DNA of 44,300 nucleotides from an uncultured Collinsella sp. (GTDB lineage: Bacteria > Actinomycetota > Coriobacteriia > Coriobacteriales > Coriobacteriaceae): the NCBI GenBank assembly GCA_900541195.1, contig UQIY01000016.1:1-44300 (forward strand), written 5' to 3'. Shown here piece after piece: positions 24,614 to 32,750 of the stretch (its first letter is position 1; every line of letters starts with the position of its first letter). The position numbers and the translations under genes are program-made. Under the pieces are notes generated by a model. It was given only the letters and a program-made list of their open reading frames with translations. It searched no databases and was not told the origin of the DNA.

Positions 24614-25892
24614 CGCCGAGGCCAAGCGCGTCACCTCCATCGCCCGCGCCATCAACTGGAGCTATATGTGGCGCCGTCTGATGAGCTACGTCTGGCTCGA
24701 TCTGTTGCTGGTGGTGATTGCGGCGGCGATCCTCGTCTATGGATACAACCAGACGCTGCCCGATGGCGCGTTTACCGCAGGCTGGATTCCCGGCGCCACC
24801 GTTCACGGCATGTCGCTGACGCCCGCGCGCGGCTGGGACCTGGCAACGCTCACCTATACCGTCGAGCTTGCGCGTACCACCAAGACTTTCCCCCTCGCAC
24901 AGGACCTCGTCGCGCTATGGCCTCTCTACCTTGTCGTTGTGGGTTGGCAGGTCATCAGCGTGCTCAACATGCTCGGCGGCGCCCGCCGCGTGCGCCGCAC
25001 CATGGCGCCGCTCAACGATCTGGCCCTGCGCGTGGACGAACTCGGTCGCATGCAGCTCTCCGGCGACAAGATGGAAACGCTGGAGCAGGCCATCGAGCGC
25101 GCAAGCGTCGACTCGCCGAGCGTCACCACCGGCGACGCCGACCTGGCAAGCATCGAGGTCGCACTCAACCGCCTGCTGCGCCAGATGCAAGAGGCCAAAC
25201 TGCAGCAGATGCGCTTTGTCAACGATGCGAGCCACGAGCTGCGCACGCCCATCGCGGTGATTCAGGGCTACGTAAACATGCTCGACCGGTGGGGCAAAGA
25301 CGACCCGGACGTGCTGGCGGAGTCCATCGCATCCCTCAAGGCCGAAAGCGAGCACATGCAAGAGCTTGTGGAGCAGCTGCTGTTTTTGGCACGCGGCGAT
25401 GCCGGGCGCACGGTCCTGCGGCGTGCGGATACCAACCTTGCCGCACTGGTCGGCGAGGTATGCGAGGAATCGCAGATGATCGATACCGAGCACACGTATC
25501 GGCTGGCCTTTGACGCTGCGCTTGTCAGCGACCCGCGCTGCGACGCGTCCGTCGACGTGGCGCTCGTGAAGCAGGCGCTGCGCGTGATCGTGCAAAACGC
25601 CGCCAAGTACTCGGATGCGGGAACGACCGTCACATTTGGCATAACGCCGGATGCGGGCGCGGGCACGATCGACATAAGTGTTGAGGACGAGGGCATCGGC
25701 ATGAACCAGGAATCCGCAGCTCACGCGTTTGAACGGTTCTACCGCGCCGACAACGCACGCGATGCCGGCGCGCAGGGCTCGGGTCTGGGGCTTGCCATTG
25801 CCAAGTGGATCGTCGATAGCCATGGCGGCGTCATCGGCGTGACCTCGGTCGAGGGCGTCGGCAGCCGCTTTACGATTCGCCTGCCGCGGTAG
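24597..25892 (+). CDS. Membrane sensor histidine kinase (431 aa)
   Basis: Start ATG at 24597, 17 bases inside the regulator gene with GGGGTGGG upstream; the frame is open further back but only as a shadow of the regulator. Two membrane segments at about 34-50 and 104-126 enclose a short outside loop of about 50 residues. A HAMP-like stretch follows, then the dimerisation helix with the phospho-acceptor H213 in NDASHELRTP. The ATPase domain shows the N box (IVQNAAKYSD), G1 (EDEGIGM) and G2 (GSGLGLAIAKWIVDSHGG). It probably autophosphorylates on H213 and passes phosphate to D52 of its partner. The small outer loop suggests sensing within or near the membrane. The operon ends in a strong terminator just beyond. 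Confidence 0.95.
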   Translation: MSAVRNAEAKRVTSIARAINWSYMWRRLMSYVWLDLLLVVIAAAILVYGYNQTLPDGAFTAGWIPGATVHGMSLTPARGWDLATLTYTVELARTTKTFPLAQDLVALWPLYLVVVGWQVISVLNMLGGARRVRRTMAPLNDLALRVDELGRMQLSGDKMETLEQAIERASVDSPSVTTGDADLASIEVALNRLLRQMQEAKLQQMRFVNDASHELRTPIAVIQGYVNMLDRWGKDDPDVLAESIASLKAESEHMQELVEQLLFLARGDAGRTVLRRADTNLAALVGEVCEESQMIDTEHTYRLAFDAALVSDPRCDASVDVALVKQALRVIVQNAAKYSDAGTTVTFGITPDAGAGTIDISVEDEGIGMNQESAAHAFERFYRADNARDAGAQGSGLGLAIAKWIVDSHGGVIGVTSVEGVGSRFTIRLPR

Positions 25893-25911
25893 GAAGCCCC
25901 TCGGCATAAAT

Positions 25912-25945
25912 AAAGGGATAGGGCCACGCGGCCCTATCCCTTTTT
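25912..25945. terminator. Strong bidirectional terminator
   Basis: AAAGGGATAGGGCC at 25912-25925 pairs perfectly with GGCCCTATCCCTTT at 25930-25943 around a 4-base loop and is followed by a T run on the plus strand, with AAA before it serving the minus strand. It ends both the two-component operon and the convergent VOC gene. Confidence 0.9.
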
Positions 25946-25967
25946 GCTAGCTATGGCAGCTTGTGCG

Positions 25968-26342
25968 CTACTCGCGGCACAGATGCACGGCGAAGCCGGC
26001 GAACTCGCGCTTAAAGTACACGAGCTTGGTGCCGCCGTCGGGCAGCAGCACGCGCGACTCCTCGTTGACCTCGAGCCCGCGCTCGGCAAACCACTTCTCG
26101 GCCGCATCGATGTCGTTGACGGCAAAGCCAATGTGGCCCTTGGTGCCACGACCGTTCTGTTTCATGACCTCGACCAGCGAATCGTTAAAGTACGAAACCG
26201 GGGTCTCGATGACGGGCAGGCCCATCATCGTCGAGAACAGCTCCGCGATCTCCAAGGCATCTGCCGGGTCAGTGGCGTTAATGCCCACATGGGCAACGCG
26301 CATGCCAAAGAGCTCGACCGGATTGGCGTTCTGCTCATTCAT
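25968..26342 (-). CDS. VOC (glyoxalase/bleomycin-resistance) family protein (124 aa)
   Basis: A single-module vicinal-oxygen-chelate protein: first half VAHVGINATDPADALEIAELF (about 16-36), second half KGHIGFAVNDIDAAEKWFAERG (about 68-89) and the closing strand KLVYFKREFAGFAVHLCRE. H18 and H70 stand where metal ligands sit in glyoxalase I-type enzymes, and an acidic ligand (E124) ends the chain. Substrate unknown. The ATG at 26342 is chosen because the frame upstream of it is a shadow of the PTS gene, which ends 11 bases before. The two genes are therefore one transcript, which suggests a sugar or sugar-derived aldehyde as substrate. Confidence 0.85.
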   Translation of the reverse strand: MNEQNANPVELFGMRVAHVGINATDPADALEIAELFSTMMGLPVIETPVSYFNDSLVEVMKQNGRGTKGHIGFAVNDIDAAEKWFAERGLEVNEESRVLLPDGGTKLVYFKREFAGFAVHLCRE

Positions 26343-26353
26343 ACAGGCAGCGC

Positions 26354-26641
26354 CTACTGAGCCATAACGTCGAGAACGGCCTTCTCGGCAGCGACGCGGT
26401 TCATGCCGGTCATGAAGGGCACGCCGCTCACGTACGGGCAGGTGAGGCCCTCGGGGGCAACGGTGGTGGCGATCAGCAGGTCGGCGCCCTCGTCGCAAGC
26501 GTCCTTGGCCTCGGAGATGGCGCACTGCACGATCTCATACTTGCCGGCATAACCGTTGGCGTCGAGCATGGTAGCGACCTTCTGGGCAACGAGCGTGGAA
26601 GTAGCAGCGCCAGCACCGCAAGCCAAAACGATCTTCTTCAT
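26354..26641 (-). CDS. PTS sugar transporter subunit IIB, galactitol type (95 aa)
   Basis: IIB proteins accept phosphate from IIA on a Cys and pass it to sugar bound in IIC. Here the phospho-loop is ACGAGAATST with Cys8 as acceptor, and the length of 95 aa matches the galactitol/GatB class (KIVLACGAGAATS, later GADLLIATT). AGGGAG lies about 9 bases before the ATG. No IIA or IIC gene is adjacent, so it must work with subunits encoded elsewhere or have a regulatory role. It is co-transcribed with the VOC protein. Confidence 0.85.
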   Translation of the reverse strand: MKKIVLACGAGAATSTLVAQKVATMLDANGYAGKYEIVQCAISEAKDACDEGADLLIATTVAPEGLTCPYVSGVPFMTGMNRVAAEKAVLDVMAQ

Positions 26642-26743
26642 AGGTAATGTCTCCCTTCATGGTTTACTTTAGGTAAGTGTACCGCAGCGAGCGATGGCAC
26701 TCGGCCTCGATGAGCTTTTATGCCAGTTTGCTTGCGCGCTGCG

Positions 26744-26749
26744 TATAAT
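26744..26749 (+). promoter_or_regulatory. Candidate -10 box TATAAT
   Basis: A consensus TATAAT 55 bases before the ATG at 26805. No good -35 hexamer is seen at the usual distance, so activation or a weak extended -10 (CTGCG before it) would be needed. The predicted leader is about 50 bases with TAAGGA. Confidence 0.45.
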
Positions 26750-26804
26750 ACATCTAGTACGTGTTGTCATACCGCTCGCTTTATGAGCGACTAAGGACCC
26801 TAAC

Positions 26805-27428
26805 ATGCCCGATTCCCGCACCCTCTGGACCGCCGTCGTTATCATCTGCATCGCCGTGTCGGTGTTCTTTAGCGTCAAAAAACGCACCACGTTCAAGCGT
26901 CTGCAGCAGCTTATGGCTGCCAAGCAGTGGGACGAGTTCGATCGTTTGCTCGACGGCAAACTCACCAGCATGCTGTACCCGCGCTACAACCGCGACTACC
27001 TGCGTCTGAACTCCTATCTGCTGCGCGAGGACCACGAGCGCGCCGATGAGATGTTCGATTTGCTGCTGGGGCTCAATCTGCCCAAGATGCAGCGCGTCGA
27101 CCTGGTGATCAAAGCCTTTAACTACTACGTTGGCCAGGAGGACCGCAAAAAGTCCAAGGAGCTTCTGCACGAGATCAAGGGCTTTGAGGGCGGTCAAGCC
27201 GAGGCAGTCGCGCACGAGTGCCAGCTGATGTACGACACGATGATCCTCAAGCGCCACAACGACATCCCCGAGCTGGAGCGCATGCTCAAGGATGCCGGTG
27301 ACGACAAGGTCAAGAGCTGCCGCCTGGAATACCTGCTGGCCCTGCAGTACAAGAACAAAGGCGACGAAGCCAAGTTCCAAGAGTTCCTGGAGAAGTCGGG
27401 CCAACACTCGATGGCCGTCAACGCGTAA
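26805..27428 (+). CDS. Membrane-anchored TPR-like helical protein (207 aa)
   Basis: Residues 8-24 form one membrane segment (WTAVVIICIAVSVFFSV) followed by basic residues, so the rest is cytoplasmic. From residue 30 on, the sequence is a chain of paired helices with TPR-like spacing (WDEFDRLLDG, ERADEMFDLLLGLNL, RKKSKELLHEIKGF, DEAKFQEFLEKSG). Such proteins serve as scaffolds. No enzyme motif is present. TAAGGA lies 7 bases before the ATG. It stands alone, followed after 31 bases by tRNA-Leu. Confidence 0.75.
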   Translation: MPDSRTLWTAVVIICIAVSVFFSVKKRTTFKRLQQLMAAKQWDEFDRLLDGKLTSMLYPRYNRDYLRLNSYLLREDHERADEMFDLLLGLNLPKMQRVDLVIKAFNYYVGQEDRKKSKELLHEIKGFEGGQAEAVAHECQLMYDTMILKRHNDIPELERMLKDAGDDKVKSCRLEYLLALQYKNKGDEAKFQEFLEKSGQHSMAVNA

Positions 27429-27459
27429 CGGACGGCTTGTGCTAGACTTCTAGTCTCAC

Positions 27460-27544
27460 GGGGGCGTGGCGGAATTGGCATACGCAGGAGACTTAAAATC
27501 TCTCGCCGCAAGGATTGTGGGTTCGAGTCCCACCGCCCCTACCA
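27460..27544 (+). tRNA. tRNA-Leu, anticodon UAA
   Basis: An 85-base class II tRNA. Acceptor GGGGGCG at 27460-27466 pairs with CGCCCCT; the D arm is GGCGGAATTGGCA; the anticodon loop CTTAAAA puts TAA at positions 34-36; a short variable arm (CTCGCCGCAAGGATT) and T arm GTGGG-TTCGAGT-CCCAC follow; discriminator A and an encoded CCA end it at 27544. Confidence 0.97.
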
Positions 27545-27555
27545 TATGGAGCTTT

Positions 27556-27594
27556 CGAGCCCGTGTTCCCAAGGGATGCGGGCTCGTTTCTTTT
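27556..27594 (+). terminator. Terminator of the tRNA-Leu gene
   Basis: CGAGCCCG at 27556-27563 pairs with CGGGCTCG at 27579-27586, followed by TTTCTTTT. It lies 12 bases after the tRNA. Confidence 0.85.
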
Positions 27595-27612
27595 AGATGC
27601 CGGTGGGGCTCT

Positions 27613-27680
27613 AAGTTGCGGTGGAATAGTTCCTGTTTTGGCAGTTTACCAGCCTATTAGGAACTATTTCACCGCAACTT
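27613..27680. repeat. 68-bp inverted repeat with 21-bp arms
   Basis: AAGTTGCGGTGGAATAGTTCC at 27613-27633 matches the complement of 27660-27680 with one mismatch; the loop is 26 bases. It lies between the tRNA terminator and the 3' end of the ppx-like gene. Without a T tract it is not a standard terminator; it looks like another small mobile palindrome, or an mRNA 3' stabiliser for the minus-strand operon. Confidence 0.7.
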
Positions 27681-27692
27681 ATGGGGGAATGG

Positions 27693-28697
27693 TTAAAGGG
27701 TGCTGAGACTGGGGGTCCAGCCGATGGTGGGGGTCGCGCCGTCGAGAACCTCGTTGATGGTGGCGGCCATGCCGGCGAGCAGGCTGTTCTCGCTTACGGT
27801 GAGCGTGTCGTAGCCGCCGGATCGCATGAGCTCTCGAATCACCACGGCGCCTGCCAAGATCACGCCCGCGCGCTTGGGTTGCACGCCCGGTAACGCGGCG
27901 ATGCCCGCAACATCCAGCGCGGACATGCGCTCGATAGCGGCCGAAACCTGCTCCAGCGAAAGCTCGCGCAGGTGCACAAAGCTCGAATCATACGGCTCCA
28001 GTTCGTGGACGAGTGCCACGAGCGTAGTGACGGTACCACCCACCGCCACCAGGCGCTCGGCGCGCTCAAAGTCGACAGGCAGGCTCTCAAAATAGCCCGC
28101 AAACTGCTCGTTTGCCCAGCCGGCAGCAGCCGCAAGCTCGTCCGTTGACGGCGGCAGCGCCGAGAAAAACCGCTCGGTCACGCGGCGGCAACCGATATCC
28201 AGCGAGCGCGTTCCCTCCAGAGCGAAGATGCCGCGCTCCGGTGCATAGACGCCCGTCGCGAGCTCCGTGGATCCGCCGCCCGAATCGGCAACGATGATGC
28301 GCTCGCCCGCAAAGTCGTGTGCCACGCCAAAAAACGTCAGGCGCGCCTCGACCTCGCCCGGAATCACCTGCGGCTCGAGCCCCAGCTCGCGCAGGCCGTC
28401 CAGCAGTAGCGCGGCATTGGACGCATCACGCGCGGCACTCGTGCACGTGGTGCAGATGCACACGGCCCCAAAAGCACGGGCCTCGTCCACAAACATCCGG
28501 CACGCAGCGAGCACGCGCTCAACGGCCGCCTCGCAAAAGCGGCCCGTCGCATCCACGCCCTCGCCCAAGTCGGTAATCTCGGTATGCTTGGACGATTCCA
28601 CGATCGCCCCGCCCTCGACCTGGGCAAGCACCAGGCGCGACGACACCGTTCCCAGGTCAATCGCCGCCACCTTATATCGTTTGTCGCAATGCGTCAT
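27693..28697 (-). CDS. ppx: Exopolyphosphatase / ppGpp phosphohydrolase family protein (334 aa)
   Basis: Ppx/GppA-family enzymes release phosphate from polyphosphate or pppGpp. The actin-like ATPase fold is seen: phosphate 1 loop AAIDLGTVSSRLVLAQ (about 11-26), connect segment with E114-E116 (VIPGEVEARLTF), phosphate 2 loop IVADSGGGSTELA (about 135-147), and VAVGGTVTTLVAL (about 218-230). At 334 residues only the catalytic half of long Ppx is present, as in actinobacterial Ppx. GGAGGGGAG precedes the ATG. The gene follows the FtsB-like gene after 20 bases; in other Actinomycetota a DUF501 gene usually stands between these two and is missing here. Confidence 0.9.
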   Translation of the reverse strand: MTHCDKRYKVAAIDLGTVSSRLVLAQVEGGAIVESSKHTEITDLGEGVDATGRFCEAAVERVLAACRMFVDEARAFGAVCICTTCTSAARDASNAALLLDGLRELGLEPQVIPGEVEARLTFFGVAHDFAGERIIVADSGGGSTELATGVYAPERGIFALEGTRSLDIGCRRVTERFFSALPPSTDELAAAAGWANEQFAGYFESLPVDFERAERLVAVGGTVTTLVALVHELEPYDSSFVHLRELSLEQVSAAIERMSALDVAGIAALPGVQPKRAGVILAGAVVIRELMRSGGYDTLTVSENSLLAGMAATINEVLDGATPTIGWTPSLSTL

Positions 28698-28717
28698 TGC
28701 AGGCTCCCCTCCGGGCG

Positions 28718-29479
28718 CTATTTGCCGTTGGACACAACCGTCTGGCCCTCGACGCCGTTAAATCCAAACAGTATATCGAGCGTCTGGATGTACCACGGCG
28801 CGTCCTTGCCGACCTCTTCGATCTCTTTGGCGACTTCGCTGGCCTTCTTGGCGTTCGAGGACTTTTTGCTCGACGACGAGTCCGAATCATCGTCCAGGCC
28901 CAGCACGTCAATCTTGGTCTCGCCGGGCATCACCAGGCCCAGGTCCTCGGTCGCCGCGTCTTTAATGCCCTCCTCCGAGAGCAGTTTGTCGACGCTTTTC
29001 TGCAAGTCGTCGTTGTACTGCTGGCGAATCTCGACCTGCTTGGCCAAGATATCGCTCGAGCGCTTGGCAACGTAGAGGTCGCGCACGGGAAAGTACAGGC
29101 TCACGAGCACCAGGACGACGACAATGCCAATAAACAGCCCGCGCTGGGGTCCATGGGTAAAGTCGTAGATCGCCTTGACCACCGCGTTGTCGTTGGCGTA
29201 GCGCATAAAGTCCGAACCGGAGAGACGGCTCGAGGGCCTGGTCGACTTTTCGTGTGTTTGAGCCGAGGGACGCTGAGCATGCGTCGGGCGCGCCGAACGT
29301 GGCGGGCGGTCCGTCGGCATATTCATTTGAGCACGGGGGCGTGAGGTGCTTGCCGGACGCTGTGCGCGGCGATCGGTACCGGCACAGTCGGACCCGCCGA
29401 GCTGCACGGTACCTGCGCGACGAGACGACGGCTCACGCGAACCGGCGGAATAATACCTGTTGTCGTAAATCTGATCCAT
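28718..29479 (-). CDS. FtsB/DivIC-like septum formation initiator (253 aa)
   Basis: A single-pass membrane protein of the cell-division complex. A disordered, Arg/Pro/Ser-rich cytoplasmic part (residues 1-105) is followed by the membrane segment at about 111-131 (LFIGIVVVLVLVSLYFPV) and a coiled coil (YVAKRSSDILAKQVEIRQQY, about 135-165), then an outer tail with LGLVMPGETKIDVLG, a pattern shared by actinobacterial FtsB homologues, a Ser/Asp/Lys-rich stretch and FGFNGVEGQT. The ATG at 29479 is chosen over a long frame extending into the terminator. AAGG lies 5 bases upstream. Gene order eno, ftsB, ppx is typical of Actinomycetota and supports the assignment. Confidence 0.85.
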   Translation of the reverse strand: MDQIYDNRYYSAGSREPSSRRAGTVQLGGSDCAGTDRRAQRPASTSRPRAQMNMPTDRPPRSARPTHAQRPSAQTHEKSTRPSSRLSGSDFMRYANDNAVVKAIYDFTHGPQRGLFIGIVVVLVLVSLYFPVRDLYVAKRSSDILAKQVEIRQQYNDDLQKSVDKLLSEEGIKDAATEDLGLVMPGETKIDVLGLDDDSDSSSSKKSSNAKKASEVAKEIEEVGKDAPWYIQTLDILFGFNGVEGQTVVSNGK

Positions 29480-29570
29480 GTGCGCCTTGTGCGGTTGAGG
29501 TTTGTTTGCGCTAAGTCCTTTAGTTATAGCACGAGCGCCCGCGCCGCCTTCGCCAGCCTTTGCTCGACAT

Positions 29571-29602
29571 AAAAAAGGCGCTGAGCCATATGACCCAGCG
29601 CC
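29571..29602 (-). terminator. Terminator of the enolase gene
   Basis: Read on the minus strand, GGCGCTG (29602-29596) pairs with CAGCGCC (29583-29577) and is followed by TTTTTT (29576-29571). It lies 73 bases after the enolase stop, so enolase is at least partly transcribed separately from the FtsB-like gene. Confidence 0.85.
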
Positions 29603-29674
29603 CAATGGCGCTCAACAGTGCCTGGCGGAAGCGAGACGAATCCGAGTCAGCCCCGCCCCCGCACACGCCGCTGC

Positions 29675-30964
29675 CTAGCGAATGTTGTAGAACGCAGACT
29701 TGCCGGCGTAGCGCGCGCTGCCCTCGAGCTCGTCCTCGATACGGATGAGCTGGTTGTACTTGGCGATACGGTCGCTGCGGCACGGGGCGCCCGACTTGAT
29801 CTGGCCGGCGTTAACACCCACGACCAGGTCAGCGATGGTGGAGTCCTCGGTCTCGCCGGAACGGTGACTCACGATGCAAGCGTAGCCGGCCTCCTTGGCA
29901 GTCTCGATAGCCTCGAGCGACTCGGTGAGCGTGCCAATCTGGTTGACCTTGACCAGGATCGCATTGGCGGCGCCCAGCTCGATGCCCTTCTTAAGGCGCT
30001 CGGTGTTGGTGACGAACAGGTCGTCGCCTACGAGCTGCACCTTGTTGCCAATGCGGCGGGTGAGCTCGACCCAGCCGTCCCAGTCCTCCTCTGCCATACC
30101 ATCCTCGATGGAGATGATGGGATAGGTGTCGACAAGCTTCTCCCAGTAATCGACCATCTGAGCGCTCGTGTACTCAACGCCCTCGCCCTTGAGCTCGTAC
30201 ATGCCGGTCTCGGCGTTGTAGAACTCGGTCGATGCCGGATCCATGGCGTACATGAAGTCGACGCCGGGCTTAAAGCCAGCCTTCTCCACGGCCTTGGTAA
30301 TGTACTCGAACGGCTCGGCGTTGGTCTTGAGATTGGGCGCGAAGCCGCCCTCGTCGCCCACGCCGCCGCCCAGGCCGGCCTCGTGCAACACGCCCTTGAG
30401 GGTGTGGTAGACCTCGGCGCACCAGCGCAGGCCCTCGGCAAAGCTCGGAGCACCCACGGGCATAATCATGAACTCCTGGAAGTCAACGTTGTTGTCGGCA
30501 TGCACGCCGCCGTTGAGGATATTCATCATGGGCGTGGGCAGCAGGTGGGCGTTAACGCCGCCCAGATACTGGTACAGCGACAGGCCCGCCGACTCTGCCG
30601 CGGCGCGGGCAACGGCCAACGATACGCCCAGAATGGCGTTGGCACCGAGCTTGGTTTTGTTGGGCGTGCCGTCGGCGGCAATCAGTGCAGCGTCAACGGC
30701 ACGCTGATCGAAGGCATCGAGGCCCACGACGGCATTGGCGCACTCGTTGTTGACATGCTCGACGGCCTGCGAAACGCCCTTGCCCAAGTAACGACTCTTG
30801 TCGCCGTCGCGCAACTCGCAAGCTTCGAAAGCGCCGGTCGAAGCGCCCGAAGGCACCATCGCGCGGCCGAAGCTGCCGTCCTCGAGCACGACCTCGACCT
30901 CGACGGTGGGGTTGCCGCGACTGTCGAGCACTTCGCGACCGTAGACGTCCAAAATATCGCTCAT
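29675..30964 (-). CDS. eno: Enolase (429 aa)
   Basis: Converts 2-phosphoglycerate to phosphoenolpyruvate in glycolysis, in the cytoplasm. Full-length with the classic motifs: EVLDSRGNPTVEVEV near the start, GASTGAFEACELRDG, the magnesium ligands in SIEDGMAEEDWDGW and GDDLFVTN, the catalytic-loop lysine in AILVKVNQIGTLTE, and SHRSGETED near residue 370. GGGAG lies 5 bases before the ATG at 30964. It heads the eno-ftsB-ppx neighbourhood. Confidence 0.98.
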   Translation of the reverse strand: MSDILDVYGREVLDSRGNPTVEVEVVLEDGSFGRAMVPSGASTGAFEACELRDGDKSRYLGKGVSQAVEHVNNECANAVVGLDAFDQRAVDAALIAADGTPNKTKLGANAILGVSLAVARAAAESAGLSLYQYLGGVNAHLLPTPMMNILNGGVHADNNVDFQEFMIMPVGAPSFAEGLRWCAEVYHTLKGVLHEAGLGGGVGDEGGFAPNLKTNAEPFEYITKAVEKAGFKPGVDFMYAMDPASTEFYNAETGMYELKGEGVEYTSAQMVDYWEKLVDTYPIISIEDGMAEEDWDGWVELTRRIGNKVQLVGDDLFVTNTERLKKGIELGAANAILVKVNQIGTLTESLEAIETAKEAGYACIVSHRSGETEDSTIADLVVGVNAGQIKSGAPCRSDRIAKYNQLIRIEDELEGSARYAGKSAFYNIR

Positions 30965-31038
30965 GTTGTCTCCCTCTCACTTGGAAACGGGTTGAATGTT
31001 TGGCGACCGACTGACCGTGCACCGTCGGTGTGCCTCCG

Positions 31039-31084
31039 TAAGTTAGCCATGTCGCACTTTTTTGCATTATGCCCTAAGTTAGCC
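31039..31084 (-). promoter_or_regulatory. Direct repeat around the probable enolase promoter
   Basis: TAAGTTAGCC occurs at 31039-31048 and again at 31075-31084, 36 bp apart, upstream of enolase. Between them the minus strand carries CATAAT, a plausible -10 box, and a run of six A. The repeats could be regulator sites. The rest of 30965-31343 holds no convincing gene, only this and the 33-bp repeats. Confidence 0.4.
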
Positions 31085-31248
31085 GAGGGATACATATGAA
31101 TTGGAGAAATCATTCTTTGGGGCGCTTGTTTTTGCACCGAACATTCATCTCTAGAGGTCGCCCCCCAACCATTAAATTCTTCTATCGGCATACCGTCTTT
31201 ACCTGGCTTGCGAATGAAAGAGCCAATAATGTACTTTTACATCGTGCA

Positions 31249-31331
31249 AAGTTCTGGATATCGTGCAATTCTAAGGGTCTGAAGTTCTGGATATCGTGCA
31301 TAATCAGGTTATAAAAGTTCTGGATATCGTG
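31249..31331 (+). repeat. Three 33-bp-spaced direct repeats
   Basis: AAGTTCTGGATATCGTGCA occurs at 31249-31267 and 31282-31300, and a copy of 17 bases (ending GTG, then diverging) at 31315-31331; the spacing is exactly 33 bp each time. A partial copy (ACATCGTGCA, 31239-31248) precedes them. The last copy ends 12 bases before the ATG of the ATPase gene and carries GATATCGTG symmetry, so the array fits an operator, or duplicated 5' sequence. Confidence 0.8.
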
Positions 31332-31343
31332 TACGAGGTAGCC

Positions 31344-32711
31344 ATGCTTAAACGAAAAGCCTATGACAAACTACTAAAATGGAAGCATGAAAGCGCTGGT
31401 AAAACAGCACTTCTTATTGAAGGAGCCCGCCGCGTCGGAAAGAGCACGCTTGCCCGCACGTTTGGAGAAACCGAATACAAGTCCTGCCTTGTCATTGATT
31501 TCTTTCAAGCACCTGCCGAAGTTAAGCAATATTTTGAGGACTATCGCACTGACTTCGACTCGCTCTTCCTCTATCTCTCGGTTTTCTATAACGTCAAACT
31601 CTATGAACACGAGACACTTATCGTCTTTGACGAGGTCCAGATGTACCCGCAAGCACGCGGACTCATCAAGTATCTCGTTGCAGACGGACGTTACGACTAC
31701 ATCGAAACTGGATCCCTGCTCAGCATCAAGCAGAACATTAAAGATATCGTCATCCCATCCGAGGAAGAGTCTCTGGAACTTGAGCCCCTCGACTTTGAGG
31801 AGTTTCTTTGGGGCATGGACGAAAAGGGACTGGCCGATCTCATTCGCATGAGTTTTAACAAGATGAAGCCGCTCCCCGATGCCCTACATCGCAGAGCGCT
31901 CTCCCTTATGCGCGAATACATGCTCGTAGGTGGCATGCCTGAGCCGGTATCCATCTATGTTGAACAGCGCGCTTTTGCGCCCGTCGACGCTTCGAAGCGC
32001 CGAATCGTCCAGCTCTATCGCAACGATATCTCTCGTTTTGCAACCGGTTACGAATTCAAAGTCGTCTCCGTACTCGATGGCATCCCGGGTCAGCTCTCTA
32101 GGCACGAAAAACGATTCAAGCTTTCCTCACTTGATAAAAACGCACGCATGCGCACCTACGAAGAAGCCTTCTTTTGGCTGGCAGACGCGCGAATTGCCAA
32201 TATCTGCTATGCCGCAAGCGAACCGAGCGTGGGCCTTTCACTCAGCATGGAGCAAACGGCCCTCAAGTGCTACATGGCAGACACCGGCCTGCTTGTAACG
32301 CTTGCCTTCTCTGACAACAACGATACCGATGAAGACGTTTACAGAGCCGTGCTTCGCGGCGACATCGGATTGAACGAAGGAATGCTTACCGAAAACTACG
32401 TTGCCCAATCTCTAAAGGCCAATGGACACAGGCTCTTCTTTTATTCCCAAAGCGGAAAGAAGGAGGGGGAGGAGCGCATGGAAATCGACTTCCTCGTTAC
32501 CCGACCCTATGTCAATGCCGCCGGAAAGCCGCGCATCAGCCCCATCGAAGTTAAGTCGCCACGCAGATACGGAACCATCTCCCTCGACCGATTCCGCGCG
32601 CGCTTTAACAAGAAGATTGGGATGGCTTACGTGTTGCACCCTAAACAACTCGAGTGGGATGCCGAAGCGCAGCTGGCACATCTTCCGTTGTATATGGCTT
32701 TTTGCTTGTAG
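31344..32711 (+). CDS. DUF4143-type AAA ATPase with C-terminal nuclease-like domain (455 aa)
   Basis: AAA_14/DUF4143 proteins are common in Actinobacteria and human-gut bacteria, with no settled role. Walker A EGARRVGKST lies at 26-35 and Walker B LIVFDEVQ at about 91-98; ETGSLLSIK (about 125) is a sensor. A winged-helix-like middle follows (RNDISRFATGYEFKVVSVLDG...). Near the end EIDFLVTRP and, 18 residues on, PIEVKS give the D...E-x-K pattern of PD-(D/E)XK nucleases. GAGG lies 5 bases before the ATG at 31344; the frame runs 48 bases further upstream, through the repeats. Codon usage is less GC-biased than in the flanking core genes, and it has no partner, so recent acquisition is likely. 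Confidence 0.85.
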   Translation: MLKRKAYDKLLKWKHESAGKTALLIEGARRVGKSTLARTFGETEYKSCLVIDFFQAPAEVKQYFEDYRTDFDSLFLYLSVFYNVKLYEHETLIVFDEVQMYPQARGLIKYLVADGRYDYIETGSLLSIKQNIKDIVIPSEEESLELEPLDFEEFLWGMDEKGLADLIRMSFNKMKPLPDALHRRALSLMREYMLVGGMPEPVSIYVEQRAFAPVDASKRRIVQLYRNDISRFATGYEFKVVSVLDGIPGQLSRHEKRFKLSSLDKNARMRTYEEAFFWLADARIANICYAASEPSVGLSLSMEQTALKCYMADTGLLVTLAFSDNNDTDEDVYRAVLRGDIGLNEGMLTENYVAQSLKANGHRLFFYSQSGKKEGEERMEIDFLVTRPYVNAAGKPRISPIEVKSPRRYGTISLDRFRARFNKKIGMAYVLHPKQLEWDAEAQLAHLPLYMAFCL

Positions 32712-32750
32712 AGACCTCTCTACGAATGGATGCCGCGAGAGACGCAGGCC

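Noticed and set aside
27460..27680. tRNA-Leu as an integration site for a mobile element
   Set aside because: No integrase gene and no repeat of the tRNA 3' end are seen in the window.
29618..31099. A 493-codon plus-strand frame
   Set aside because: Antisense shadow of enolase, caused by high GC at codon position three.
31096..31314. A 72-codon plus-strand frame before the ATPase
   Set aside because: No ribosome site, and its end consists of the translated 33-bp repeats.
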